From Asterella californica (Eukaryota > Streptophyta > Marchantiopsida > Marchantiales > Aytoniaceae): DNA of 64,000 bases. How positions within the stretch are numbered: the stretch's first letter is position 1; every line of letters starts with the position of its first letter. Below the pieces are notes generated by a model. The model was given only the letters and a program-made list of their open reading frames with translations, was not told where the DNA came from and did not search any database. The stretch covers positions 17,717,001 through 17,781,000 of the forward strand of contig JAYKYS010000008.1 in assembly GCA_036924285.1 (NCBI GenBank), read 5' to 3'. Of the stretch, positions 23,741-35,001 are shown one piece after another. The translations under genes and the position numbers were made by a program.

Positions 23741-26210
23741 TCAACTCGTGTAGGTTCTCAACTGTGTTCGGACAGAATAAGCTGTGGAGTGGATCGGACG
23801 TCATGATCATTAGCAACGACAGGATCCAGTGGTCATGGCCTGACGCTAGGAGCTGAAGCCAGAAGAACGAATCAAACAGCCCTCAGACTGGGACTTATCA
23901 GTACGATCGAGCACGTTTCCATGCTACCAAAGCGGATGTGTAGTATCAAACTACAGGGTCCAGAAGTTGATAGTCAGAAATAAATTATGGCTATTGTAGT
24001 GAATCGCCTACTATTCAGCCGGGCCTCAAGTTTCAGATCGCAGGCGGAACAAGAGCCCGAGCTCTTGAGGGTTTTGAGGGCTCACCCTTCATCTTAGAGC
24101 AATGCACTGCAGCTGCGGGTGGGACCCCACCAGCCAGCCAGCCATGGGAAACCCACAGGAGATATAAAGAAAATGCAAGCTCTGTTTGATCAAAATGTTT
24201 GCACGCTCCAGTTGGATCGGCTTTTCCATCTGCGCTAACGAATGGCACTCCATACGGCGCCGGCCTGTCTTCCTTGTCGACAAAGCACGCTCTCGAAATA
24301 TAAAGACACAAGAGCGAGGTTTGCACAGTGCTGCTGTTGCTCCTTGTTTAGGATGATTTCGTTCCTTCCTTCCTTAGAATAGTGTACAATGATAAGTAGA
24401 AAGTGCGTCGATCCACTCTCCTTGTCAGGCGAAGAATCAGAAGTGGTGGAGAGTTTCAAGCTTCCTTCACAAGGAAATTGTCTCTGTCCCCATCTGCTAG
24501 TTACAACCCGTATTTCGTTTGGTGCTTGTTTCTTCTTTAACAACAATCCGAGTTTTCAAGCCCCTCGATTCTTTTCAGTTCAATCAAAGTTAAGAGTACC
24601 AGTTCAGTCATTCATCTCGTTACTGAACAGTACAGTGCAGTTAGTTGCATAATCTTCCATATGTTTGGCTTAGTGGGTTCGATGCCGTTTTCTGCATTCA
24701 GTTTAGTGCAGTACAATGCCATCCCTGAGGATGGAAACAGGTTGACTCGTTCAGGACTACTGTACTGTCCGTAGATACAGCTCAATGGACTTAGGCCTCC
24801 CAGATTCGGATCTGCAATCTACTGAGTAAAGCACCTGCTTCTTAACTTCTGCAGATGAAGAGGCGTGAGCATGAGCTCTCGAGAACACATCATGATTATG
24901 TACAAACGACAGAGGAAACGGGAAAGCAGTAGTATAGACTCTGTATCTTTGCAGTAGATACTCTGTACTCTCGGTGGATTCAGTCACATGTCAAGGGTTG
25001 CTGATCAGTCTCCAGCTGAAAGAGAAGTGACTACTCTCGCAGCGTATGATATTTCGTGATTCAGGTGGTCTTGATATGAACGTCAGCACCCAGTGTAGGA
25101 CAGGGTACTCATCCATGTGCTCTGTGGAGACAGTCCTTCATTCGACTATGATGGCAGAGTGCACGGGTAATCAATCATGGACACGGCTGATTGTGGGTGA
25201 TAGTTTCACGACATACAAGAGAACCTGAACCATTTGTTAGTTCTTAACGAGAGATGCTCCCCAAACATCCCAACTTCCTGTTGCGTTTTCCGCTTCAACA
25301 GAGACTAACCTCATTCGCTTAGAACTCCACATGAGCTACTACTCTCCAGGGCAATGGACTATGAAAGATTGTCCAGAAGTATTTAGCAGAATGAAGTAGC
25401 TTGTAACTCATGCCGAAGGACCGTAGAATTATCATTCCTTGCAGCATGAGGATCATAACCACGGAGAGGATGACTACAGAAACGAGGTCCAATATTTCAG
25501 TGTTCCAGTTGAGCTCGACCACATCAAGGAACTACCGAGAACGGCATTTAACCAGCATTTGCAAATGCTCTACTTCATAAACTCGCGCCGTCGGTAGTGA
25601 TGTAATCACTTGTCCGTGAGAATCTAAGTTATACTTGCGCACGACAGTCATCATCAATGTGGGCTGCTTTTCATTATCATACTCATTACAATGATAATGC
25701 GTACTCGAATTAACCCTCTAGACTTGAAGTCTACAGGCGCATGGGGAGACTACCTACCGATCATCATGTCATGATCAAGCTACACTGAATGTTCAGCGTT
25801 GGAGAAAAAACCTATCGACGAGTAACGAACAGGATCAACAAAACAGAAACCTTGGAACCCCTCCAGCACAAACTCGGACAACTTACCTACCTGGGTGGTT
25901 GCATATGAAAGCTGAGGTTAGATGGATGAGTTACCTAGTCTGCACTCAGGTCCCACTCTGATCGATTGATTCTAAATGTTAGATGGAGTTTCGCCGAACA
26001 AGAAAGAAGAACCGTTCCTCATGCTACAACTGAAAGTTCGAAGCTGTGCGATGGTCAGCCGCGGGGATAGTGCAGAAACCTCAGCCGAGTTAGTCAACTG
26101 AAACTGAAACCAAGAATCCCAAGCTGAAGAATAATGGTACAAGTGGAAGGAACTCCTTGCTCTTGGAAGGTGTTTCGACTTAACACTAGACAAGTGACTG
26201 AGAGCCTTGA
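23741..26210. other. spacer between Bet v1-like genes B and C
   Basis: No gene supported. A minus-strand frame of 97 codons (24033-24326) and several shorter ones have no recognisable motif. A weak inverted pair CATTATCAT/ATGATAATG sits at about 25671-25699. Confidence 0.35.
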
Positions 26211-26924
26211 TCAGTTCATGTACGTTCCGCTGTTGCTGATGTACCGTTCCATTCCCTTGAGAAGACTTCTCACCTCTTCTTGAGTTCTGGAAATACTTGT
26301 CTTAGGGTCATATATAGCCTCCGTCATACTCCACAGAGATCGAGACACAGCAACTTTCTTCGTCTACTGAGTCAGTCCTGATGGTCACAGTCCACTCCGT
26401 GAAACCCTCTAACAGGTGTCCTCCTTCTCCTTCGGTGGTAGTTGCCTCCATTTCAGCCGAATCAACATCAACCAGTTTCTCTTTAATGTAAGTGCCCTCG
26501 GGATAATCTGTCCAATCACAGTCGGAAGTTGTAGTAGGTGAAACAGGGCACAATGCAGGAAGAAACATAACATCGTCTCAACCGTTCTCGATCTTAAATG
26601 TTACGGAAGAGTGGACATTGTGCTGATGGGAGCTTAGATCGGAAAGTGATGACACAGAAACCCAGTGTCATAGTTTGAAACCTACTTCTAGATAGCCAAA
26701 TTCAGAATCTAAATCTTCAACTACGAGACAGTTATTAAGGGCATACTTGATCCGAACTTGATGTGACGAATCGAGTCGACTTCTGCCTCCTCCCCCTCGA
26801 TGACTTCAATACCAGACATGATTTGAGGTGCAAGTATAGGAAAAAGTTCCGTTGTATCTGCCATGGCCACCCACAGGCTGTGGGAAGGCACTGATAACTG
26901 AACCTGGAGCTCGAACGTCGGCAT
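26211..26924 (-). pseudogene. Bet v1/MLP-like gene C, frameshifted near the C-terminus
   Basis: Exon 1 (26924-26747) is 178 bases, exactly as in genes B and D. The phase-1 intron runs 26746-26508 (GTATGC donor, TTGGACAG acceptor). Exon 2 starts at 26507. Recognisable parts are MPTFELQVQLSVPSHSLW, IKFGS before the intron, GGHLLEGFTEWTV and SVEYDGG. The annotated frame then stops at TGA 26308, without the C-terminal helix. The next frame continues after a TATATA run and contains EEVRSLLKGMERYIS, the expected final helix, ending in TGA at 26211. Total exon length is 475, one more than a multiple of three. That fits a single inserted base in or near the TA run. The glycine-rich loop is also altered (EGEEAEVDS). 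It is probably non-functional unless the reference base is wrong. Confidence 0.75.
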
Positions 26925-28162
26925 GTTCACACTTGCCTTTCCAACAATACGTCCAAGGAGGAACAAAGTGGAGCCTCGAAGATGGACGAGATTGTGCGCT
27001 TCCTATATGAGTTCATGAAGATGAAGTGGCACCCAAAAACCAAAGCTTCAAATAATCTGGACAAAGGTGCAAAAGTCTAAGCCAGAACAGTTTTAGTTTC
27101 GTCACTGAAAAGAAATAACCTTTTGTTCTGAGCATTGTGGAAGGTGACAAACAAACTTTCTAATAAGAGTCAATTCCATGAGCAATCCCACCTCCAGTAG
27201 CTCCTGTGGGTCCAAGCTCTGCTCTCTTGTATATGACACGAGAAAAGGTATATACAGGTACACACTACAGGTATGAACAGAAAACAACTGTATTTCGTGA
27301 GAGCTCGACATGTGCTAAACTGTTTGGTCCTGGAACGTATTTTGGTACTACGTATACGGGTCCTCTTTCTGTCAGTGGAGAGACAAGATTGCAAGAGTGG
27401 ATGGGGCCAGTGCTTGCAACTGGATCAACACAGAGCGTTTTTACTTACGGAGACTCAATGTCGTACCTGAAAAAACTCCTGAATCACTCGTGTATCCTTG
27501 AAGAATAAACTACAACCTTCTTCTTGAGGGTCTATGTAAGATCAATCTGTTCCGACGATCTCAGGCAGCAATTTCAACTCCTGTTGTTGTCAGTGGAGTA
27601 CAGGGGTGCCTACGGACAGCAACTCTGCTTATTCACGGCCGGTCCTTACCACCAGATTTCTCCAACTGTGTTTCTCTGACACTAAAACGTGGGCGGGGTT
27701 CGAATAAGCAACCTTACGGGGCTCACGTTGGTTAAGTAGTTCGAAGGAGCCTCCACATGCCTTGAATTAGATCATCTCCGAAATATTTCTACTGGTCTTT
27801 TCTCCTTCTCGCTTAACAGTAGCAACGAAAGTCCCTTGGGATTACATCCAAATGAGAAACCAGGACTTCGAAATGCAACAAACATCATACCAGCAAGCCT
27901 GTCCAGTGCTCGACAATTTCTCGTTTCTTGAACTGACTCTGGGTATGTCAAGCAGGACTATTTTCAAGCGGAGGCTAGATAATTTTCTGCAGTTCATTTG
28001 GGCATCCAAATCCTTGCATGATCAACCATTCTAGAGATTAGCAGTTCGCTCCCGTACAATTGCAATGCAAAGTTGACAAGAAGCTGCTCTTAGCTGCTCG
28101 GGATGTGAAAAGCTAGGGTTGATTACGTACATTGTAGTAACAGCGGGAGGAGCACGATTCAA
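26925..28162. other. spacer between genes C and D
   Basis: A 100-codon plus-strand frame (27206-27508) and overlapping minus-strand frames have no recognisable domain. No repeat or element was identified. Confidence 0.35.
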
Positions 28163-28923
28163 CTACATCTCTGTCCCTTGCAGATACTTTTCCAAATGGT
28201 GAAACATCAAAGGCGTTCCTTCCATATGCAGTGCAATGGCGATGGTCGCATCCAAATCACCGTCATACTCGATCGTCGACGTCACTCTGACTCTGTCGGG
28301 ACCGAGCGGGACGAGCTTCATCGTTGGCTGCCATTTGGTGAACCCCACTGCGATGTGTCCCCCTTCAAGTTCATCGACTTGCAGCGTCATATTTTCGTCA
28401 TCGATACTCAAGAATTTTTCTTTCATCCACGCGTCGTCCTCCCCACCTGGAGCCCCTGTCAGTCCAGAAAACAAACCCTAGTGCTCAGGTCGTAAAACTG
28501 ACTGTCTTTCTTAAGAATTTGCTGCCAGAAGCAGTCATTGCAGACCCGACTCACTCTGAACACCTCACGCGTAGATTTGAACTTGAATAAAGGGATCAAA
28601 AGCATAGATCCATTTCAGGTCCGGTAATGATGTCCAATGAATGAGATCTTTGATGCGGTTGAAGATTGGGAGGTTCCTTCTCACTCGAAAACTAGACAGC
28701 ACGGACACAACAAAGTCAGGACGATGTGGACGTGACCGTACGTACTTGGCCCAAGTTTCACAAGGATTACTGAGCCGGCTTCCCCGAATTCCCCTTCGAC
28801 TGCTTTGATGCTGGAGATCAGTTCAGGGGCAATCTTTGGAAAGAGGTTGTTGCCATCTCGTATCGCTGCCCACAGGCGAGGAGCACTCACTCCCAATTCC
28901 ACTTGGGTACTGCAGGTTGGCAT
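28163..28923 (-). CDS. Bet v1/MLP-like protein, gene D (intact)
   Basis: Exon 1 is 28923-28746 (178 bases, GTACGT donor). Exon 2 is 28455-28163 (GACTGACAG acceptor). The phase-1 intron is 290 bp. The product has 156 residues. It shows MPTCSTQVELGVSAPRLW, AAIRDGNNLFPKIAPELI, EGEFGEAGSVILVKLGPS at the glycine-rich loop, ELEGGHIAVGFTKWQPTM, STIEYDGDLDATI and the final helix MFHHLEKYLQG. It is close to gene B in length and intron place. A further in-frame ATG at 28944 is possible but absent from relatives. No damage is seen. Like B, it should bind a hydrophobic ligand, but the ligand is unknown. A weak TATA-like motif (TTATAAGAG on the minus strand, about 29072-29082) lies 150-160 bp upstream. 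Confidence 0.85.
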
Positions 28924-30265
28924 ACTAGCAGAAATTCCTTTCAATCTCTGGATTAGAACAGCCCAGCGACTGATCAGGTCTGTGGTGTAATTCTGTCCAG
29001 ACTCGTTTGGGGTTCTTCAGTATGACTTCAGATGGAAGTTTGACGACACCCCCAACTGACAATCTCGTGTTCTCTTATAATCTCTGTGAAACCTTTCCAT
29101 CTTGGACACAACTACGCATGTCTTCACTAAATAGTTTTTTAAATGATGGCATTTTAGAGATCATCTTATCGTGGAACCATTCCCTTATCGATACGAAAGA
29201 AGGACCTGAAGGGCACGAGACTACAGCTCCAGCCGTCCCGGTTTTAATGCTACGGTAGCATAACCTCCACAACAGTCATCGACCGTAATACAGGGTGAGC
29301 ATCTGGTGTTTCAACGATAGAGAAGCAACCACCAACGAAACAGTTTCACTCGGAAGGTCAGCATGCAATGAATATAGGCTTCTGAAACTGGTCCTGAGAA
29401 CACAGTCGAGGTGTATTCTTGGTCGCATTACACGAGTTCTATTTTGATACACACAATGTGTCAAACTTTTTGTTATCTCGAAATTCGTGTCTCCGTAATC
29501 AATTTCAAGGCCACTGTGGGACTGCGTAGACAACAACATCCGTGAGTAACAATGAGGATAATGCTCAGCCTTTTTCGCATGTTAACAACAAGCTGACGAA
29601 GATGAGACCTTCACATCTGCAGTGGATCGCTGTTTCCTCAGAATCAGAAATCAGCCAGCTGCGGCTGTCTGCTCGGAGGTGGATGGTGGAGCTCAAAAGG
29701 CACTTGTAGTTACACGGCCTGGACTGTTAATCTACGCACAACATTCTAAACAGTTCAATCTCTTGTGTCAGCCACGATGCCGGCCATGTCACATGTTACT
29801 GAAACTCTGCAGCATCTCTCCCTTCAGATCCTCTTAGTCATCAGGTGATTGTTGAACGCGTGGACTTTAGTTACTACAGTACTGAATTCTAGCATGGTGA
29901 GTGATCTCCTCTACTCGGGACACCGAATAGAGGAGATCATTCAGACTTCGTTGCATTATATTATTATAGTCTCGCGGGACTTGGTGCGATTAATTGACTG
30001 TTCTCCTTTTTTTGCGTGCGTATTATTTTCCCCAACTGGCCACTGAGGTGCCGTTGCGCAGGCCATGAGTGCGGGCGGATACTCCAGGGGGTCCGTTAGT
30101 CCTTAGGGGGGCGAGTTTTAAGTTCGAAGGTGAAAGGGGTACGGTGACTCACGGCGCTTTATTTATAGATAACCTAAGTACAAAGCTTTCTGCTGTTCGG
30201 ATAAGGTCTTCTGTACTGCAAAATCCGACCATTACAAAATCTCTATACACACTTCACTGCCTGCT
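28924..30265. other. spacer right of gene D
   Basis: No gene recognised. It contains a hairpin at 29902-29949, described separately. Confidence 0.35.
29902..29949. repeat. 12-bp perfect stem hairpin
   Basis: TGATCTCCTCTA at 29902-29913 is mirrored by TAGAGGAGATCA at 29938-29949, with a 24-base loop. No poly-T follows closely. Function unknown. Confidence 0.7.
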
Positions 30266-30530
30266 CTATGCTGTGCTTACATGGTTAGCTATATCTCTTT
30301 CGTGCTCTGTGCTGCGAGTCATGGTATCCTTCAAGGGGATGTATTTGAGTAGTAGCTCTGCTGTAGTAATCATATCGTCCGTTCTCTCAAGAGGATTGTC
30401 AGGGTCGGTGCCGAGATCTTCGTGCTCAGGCACCGGCGGAAGCTCCACTCCCGCCTCAAGCTGTTCGTCGATGGCTGTGCCCTTCAAGCTGTAGTACCTG
30501 CGTGAGCAATTAAGAGAACGACCACTCTCT
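30266..30530 (-). pseudogene. downstream segment of the HUH-type relic
   Basis: An open minus-strand segment starts after splice-acceptor-like sequences (poly-T CAG at about 30531 and CACGCAG at about 30496). It reads YSLKGTAIDEQLEAG, VELPPVPEHEDLGTDPDNP and TAELLLKYIPLK to TGA at 30266. Composition is protein-like and acidic. It lies just behind the HUH/Y1 segments on the same strand, so it may be a later exon of the same coding sequence. No domain is recognised. Confidence 0.35.
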
Positions 30531-30592
30531 CTGAAAAAAAAAATGTTATCAATATCGTCTACTGTAATGTCTTCAGACTTGATGAACGAATT

Positions 30593-31122
30593 TCATAAGG
30601 AATCGGATCGGCTCTTGTGGATACTTGCCTGTGTAAGCCAACGGAGAGATGTTGTGTACTTGCCAGACGTCAGCATCACTCGTAAACAGCGAGGAAAGGT
30701 AGTCGAAAGGGGACTGGGGCTTTTATATCTGTTGTACTGCAGAGCCCGTGGTAGAATGTTCAAGTAGGTTAACTCCATCCGATTTTTCGACTCGGCGGTC
30801 TCCATCAGCATTAAGAGCTCCCTGCCGTCGTCAACCATACTGTCAGTTATGTTCTTGCTCACAACCTGATGATGCTGCTGGTTCTCATCCTTGAGACAAT
30901 AGCCAACCATGCCAACAAGATATGGATACTTTTGTTGGAAAGCTACTTTACACAAATTTCTGCTCCGAGTGGTCCCTCCCTGTCCCAACCCAAGGCCTGC
31001 GATATGCGCTTCTTCACCTGCACGGAAGATTTCTCATATATGCAGATAACGCCATGGAAGTGGAGATGAAGAAGCGAACCGTCCCTCTCAACCGAAAGTA
31101 AACCGGAGACACATTGTTTTTT
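30593..31122 (-). pseudogene. HUH/Y1 endonuclease relic, Replitron-like
   Basis: On the minus strand from about 31120, one frame reads LSVERDGSLLHLHFHGVIC, with HFH at 31054-31062: a classical HUH metal-binding motif behind a beta strand. It continues VQVKKRISQALGWDREGP and stops at TAG 30943-30945. The next frame carries on without a gap in sense: KVAFQQKYPYLVGMVGYCLK, with YCLKD at 30887-30901, the YxxKD arrangement of a single catalytic Tyr (Y1). It continues VVSKNITDSMVDDGREL and NILPRALQYNRY, then LRVMLTSGKYTTS. HUH followed about 50 residues later by YxxKD is the order in Rep-type and Replitron HUH nucleases. The following block also resembles sequences I recall from plant and oomycete HUH elements. 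One frameshift near 30950 breaks the core. Not a Helitron: Helitron Rep has two Tyr and a helicase. Confidence 0.55.
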
Positions 31123-31589
31123 TTAGAAACTCGCAAATAAGAGGAAAATATGTAACATCCAGTGGTACAGATTGTCACAAAAAGTTCTAGATTGAGACGC
31201 CTAGCCCTGACTTCCCGACAAAGAGACATGACTCGATCGGAGAAAAGTGAGGGTAAAGCACAACACTCTCTTCAAGATCAACCTGAGTACATACACAAGG
31301 ATGAGAATGAAATCGATAAACTGCATGCACGATAGATCTCAAAGAACCGTCAGCACGACTAAATAAGCAGGATAAGAAAACATCCGATATCGCTTGTCCT
31401 GCAAATACAAATAGAAGTTATCGAAGGAATACGAGAAAAACCAAAACAGCCCAGCTAACGTCTGCAATGAAACAAGATGCAACACGCAAGGATGACACGT
31501 TCTGTCTATGAGAACATAATCAAACTTTATCAAAAATTCTGGAGGGTGCTGCGAAAACCCCAGCTGCAAATAGATGTAAGTGCGGGTCA

Positions 31590-31800
31590 GTTCCAAGAAG
31601 CGCTGTTCGAACGAAACCATAGGTGCCCCAGACGACAATGGAGGAAAACACGGGGTACCACCACTCAGATCCAAGAACTCAATGTCTGAACTCGCATCGA
31701 CATGCTGCTGGACAATGCTCACTTCCTCGCCACTATCAACCGTATCACCAACTTTCTCAATGTCAACGACAGTCTTGCAGCGCTCGCTATCCTCAGACAT
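31590..31800 (-). CDS. possible N-terminal segment of the HUH-type relic
   Basis: An ATG at 31800 opens a minus-strand frame: MSEDSERCKTVVDIEKVGD, then DIEFLDLSGGTPCFPPLS and FEQRFLELTRTYIYLQLGF. The composition is acidic and protein-like. The frame runs on to 31339, but its last third looks like intron or chance sequence; an acceptor-like TTTCATTGCAG lies inside. It precedes the HUH segment on the same strand and may belong to it. No domain is recognised. Confidence 0.35.
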
Positions 31801-32840
31801 TGAAAATCACTAGACACACATAAGAAAACACTACGACGAAAGCAAAGAAAAAAGGCTTCATGAGATTACCTCGTCAAGAATCGTCCGCACCACCATCGCC
31901 AAGACACAAAGCGAAAGTAATTGATGCATACCTGCTAGCACGGCAGCAGGTTTGCCGCACCCTGCATTCGCCCTCATTGGATGCAATCGTGAAGACTCCT
32001 GACATCGATAGACAGGAACCACGGACTACCGTCCACGAAACCATGAAGCCATTACCGCTCCTCAAAGTCAGTCCACAGTCCACCCGCATAACGAAGCCAG
32101 CAGCAGCCCCAAAAGAAAACCACTTAACTCTCGACAAACCGCCCATCACAACGAAGACTCCTCGCTGCACATGCTAAAAAACGGAACCGCTTAACCCCTG
32201 CAGAGACCGCCCACCATAGCGAGCAATGCCGAAAGCGGTGAAATACTACACGACAGACGGACGACATGCACTCAACGAAACAAAAAGCACAAAATATGTG
32301 AAATATCGCACAACCGAACGACGATTTCAATCGAAACCATCTCCAGCAAGCAATCAAACAGTTTACAGCCAAGAACTAGCCCCAACAGCCCCCAACGCAA
32401 ACCGCCCATCATAGAACTGCGACAAACACGAATGAACCAAGCGCGATGAGCGACCAAAACCATGTCCAAGAACGAACGATCTGCAGATACCAACGCGGAA
32501 ATGATGTCTAGACAGTATCCATGTCCAACAACAGCAACGAAATTAGGTCCAATAGCCTCCACCATAGTACTGCGATCACGAATGGACCAAGCGCGCCGAA
32601 AACAATAGCAAGGTGTTAGGTCGAAGGACAAAAATCACAACGCCCTTTTTGAAAAACCAACCTAACGCATCGGTAGCCGTGCCCTACACCAACCAAAAAA
32701 TAGCCGCTCCTCCCGCTTGGCATTATCTGACCTCCGGCCGGATGTATGCTTTGGATGCTTATATTCGATGTCGGAAGGGGTTTAACTCGAATTACTCTAA
32801 GAGAAAGGTCGTGGGTTCAATGATTTGCGGTCACGATTAA
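31801..32840. other. stretch without a supported gene
   Basis: Frames of 98-119 codons exist on both strands and overlap each other (31860-32177 plus, 32170-31874 minus, 32631-32272 minus). They are probably compositional. Short direct repeats such as GCGATGAGCGACCAAAACCATGTCC-like blocks recur weakly between 32440 and 32600. Confidence 0.3.
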
Positions 32841-33090
32841 GGTGAATGCCTTTATTAATTAAACTTTTGGGTCGAGTCTCGCTGTGATGTACTCATATAG
32901 ATGATTTCATGGTGAATCCGGTTGGAGTTAGAGTCATATGGACAGTTTCATGGTGAATGCGGGCAAGGTTGGAGGTGAATGTGTTTATTAATGAAACTTT
33001 TGGTCCAAGTCTTGCTGTGATGTACTCATATGGACATTCTCATGATGAATGTGAGTACAGTTGGAGGTGAATGCGTCTATTAATGTACCT
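32841..33090. repeat. 133-bp tandem repeat, two copies and a partial third
   Basis: GGTGAATG followed by TTTATTAAT starts units at 32841 and 32974. Both contain CTGTGATGTACTCATAT. A third partial unit starts at 33066. It lies directly left of a gypsy integrase fragment. Confidence 0.75.
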
Positions 33091-33475
33091 TGGTCCGTCA
33101 ATACTTCAGCTAGTGCTCCAAATGACCCAACACTTGATCCAAGAACGTATACGCTGTCCCTTTACTCGCCTTGTCAGGTAATGCCATCAACTCAATCCAC
33201 TTGGAGAAGTGCTCCATCATCACCAACACATACTAGTGGTGACGTACAATCAACGATAAGAGTCCCGCAAAATCCAAGCTCCAATGATAATGCAACCCCA
33301 TAATCGATAAGGAGTGTAACTGTGGAGTAGGAGCATTAAACGATGCTCGTACTTAATCACACAAACTACACATTGTGCGACAAATTGCTGCACATCGATG
33401 TGTATACCACTCCAACAATACTGTCCTTGGAGTAAGCTATGCGTACGCTGTCGCGATGTGAACCATTTCACATAA
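33091..33475 (-). pseudogene. Ty3/gypsy integrase fragment
   Basis: The minus strand reads LLQGQYCWSGIHIDVQQFV and CVVC, then LLHSYTPYRLWGCIIIGAW. This corresponds to the zinc-binding front of gypsy integrase (YWWPGLHKDV..F...C..C) and its linker into the catalytic core. Further along in another frame it reads MMEHFSKWIELMALPDKA, the usual motif after the first catalytic Asp. The Asp itself (MDF in relatives) is lost. Stops and frameshifts make it a relic. It lies in opposite orientation to the LTR that starts 50 bp to its right. Confidence 0.65.
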
Positions 33476-33523
33476 TAAATAATTCACCTCTCTGTCAGGA
33501 GTTAGTCTCATCGCGCTGATCAC

Positions 33524-34890
33524 TGTTACACATTACTTGGCGGTTACATGTACACTTCTACTCCGACACTTGAGTTTAGTAGTCCTAGAAGTTAGCTCAA
33601 TATTATTTCTAGTCCTTTAAGCATATGTTTGACACCTTTGCATATGATGTTAACACTATTATAATATATATTTTGAGTCATAGTAGGTTGATAGTATGTT
33701 ATTTATCTTGTTCAAGCATTTGTACGCTTGTGCAAGTGATTTCATACTATATGATGTTCAAAGTACATAACTTAGGTTTACCATGTTGATAGAGTTTAAG
33801 CTCATGGGTCGTACTTACATGTTGCACATGCATGCTTTCTAGCTTGTTTAAGTTATCTTTCAGGATTACGTGTCATTTAAAGTGTATGCTGGCACTTTAG
33901 AGGCTTGACGTAGTAATCTATGTGTGAAATTAAGTTACCACGTGGATTGGGGGCACAAAAGAACAGACGAGTGAAGCTATGAATCTCCATTGGTCCATTT
34001 TTGTTCTTTGTAAAACTCTAAATTTAGAAGCAAGAGTCTTAAGAGGAGTTCGAGCTTTTGATGGAGACATTGAGAAATTTGAGAACACAGGGTGATAACG
34101 CTCGTGGTGTCAGTTATTGTCAGTGAAAGCTTTGATCGATTTGGAGCACTAAAGAAGGAGTTATGCCAAAGTGAATTTCGGATTGGGTCGAAATTGTAAC
34201 ACAACTAGTGATTTTGGAGTTTTTGGTGTCAATTGAGATAATTGCTTCAAACCTTCATGGTTGCGTTCACTAGTAGGGCTATGACTGTCAAAAAAGTTTC
34301 ATGTCATTTGAGTGAGTAATCCAAGGCGACCGCTGAAGCAAAGAGGGTCTGAAAAGCTCTCAATCTAGAGCAGCAACTTCAGAGCTCGAGATCTGGAGAA
34401 CTGTGTACAACCAGCAGGTCAAATTTCATAGGGATGTTCAGCGTGCTGTAGACTCCAAATCCTATAAGAATCATCAAAAGTTATTGAACCACTTCTCTGT
34501 TCTAGGTCAAAATAGCTATTTGGGTGCGAGAAATTAGCATAATTTCCTTACTCAAAACGTTTTTGTCCACATCTCAATGCTCAAACTTGATCTCAGGCTG
34601 AAAGTTCGTATGTGTGTTCAGTAGGACCTCATTTACATGTAAGAGAAGTTGTGAAGTCTAAGCCATCATATATTTCCTATTCCTGAGTGGTAAAGTTCAC
34701 TGTCTCACCTTATTAGTACTAGTCAGTCCTGATTTTTGCTTTTTGAACATATAAAAAGACCCAACAAACATGTGTGAGTGTTTATAGTGCCACGTTACAA
34801 CTTGAAGCCTATCTCTTGAGTAAACAACCACAGCTAGAAGCCCAACGCCTTCCTATGTAGACGTATCACAGTCTTCACGATCCTATCACA
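33524..34890 (+). mobile_element. Ty3/gypsy LTR (copy 1)
   Basis: The stretch begins TGTTACAC and ends TATCACA, 1367 bp. It matches, in reverse complement, 56357-57704 along its whole length: ACTTGGCGG near the start, GGTGTCAAACATA-like and AATAGTGTTAACA-like blocks, CACGTGG, ATTGGTCCATTTTTGT, and near the end GTGAGTGTTTATAG and CAACCACAGC with AGAAGCCC. A gypsy-type gag follows to the right, so this is the left LTR of an element on the plus strand. A primer-binding site could begin at TGGAAGG (34893) or at TGGTGC (about 34934). Confidence 0.75.
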
Positions 34891-35001
34891 ACTGGAAGGT
34901 TTTGTCCTTCCCAAGAAACACTCACCACGACATCTGGTGCTTCCACTGAGAGATCTTGGGATGATTGATCGCAGAGGTTGAGATTCTTATACAAAAAAGA
35001 G

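Noticed and set aside
27206..27508. A 100-codon plus-strand frame between Bet v1-like genes C and D
   Set aside because: No recognisable motif; overlapped by other frames of similar length on both strands.
30266..31122. Second Helitron
   Set aside because: Only one catalytic-type Tyr motif (YCLKD) and no helicase motifs nearby; the segment order fits a Y1 HUH nuclease instead.
31860..32631. Frames of 98-119 codons on both strands
   Set aside because: They overlap each other in opposite directions and show no domain; at most one could be real and nothing decides for it.
32760..32835. tRNA-like look (GGTCGTGGGTTCAATG near the end)
   Set aside because: A B box-like motif is present, but no acceptor stem, D arm or anticodon arm could be folded around it.
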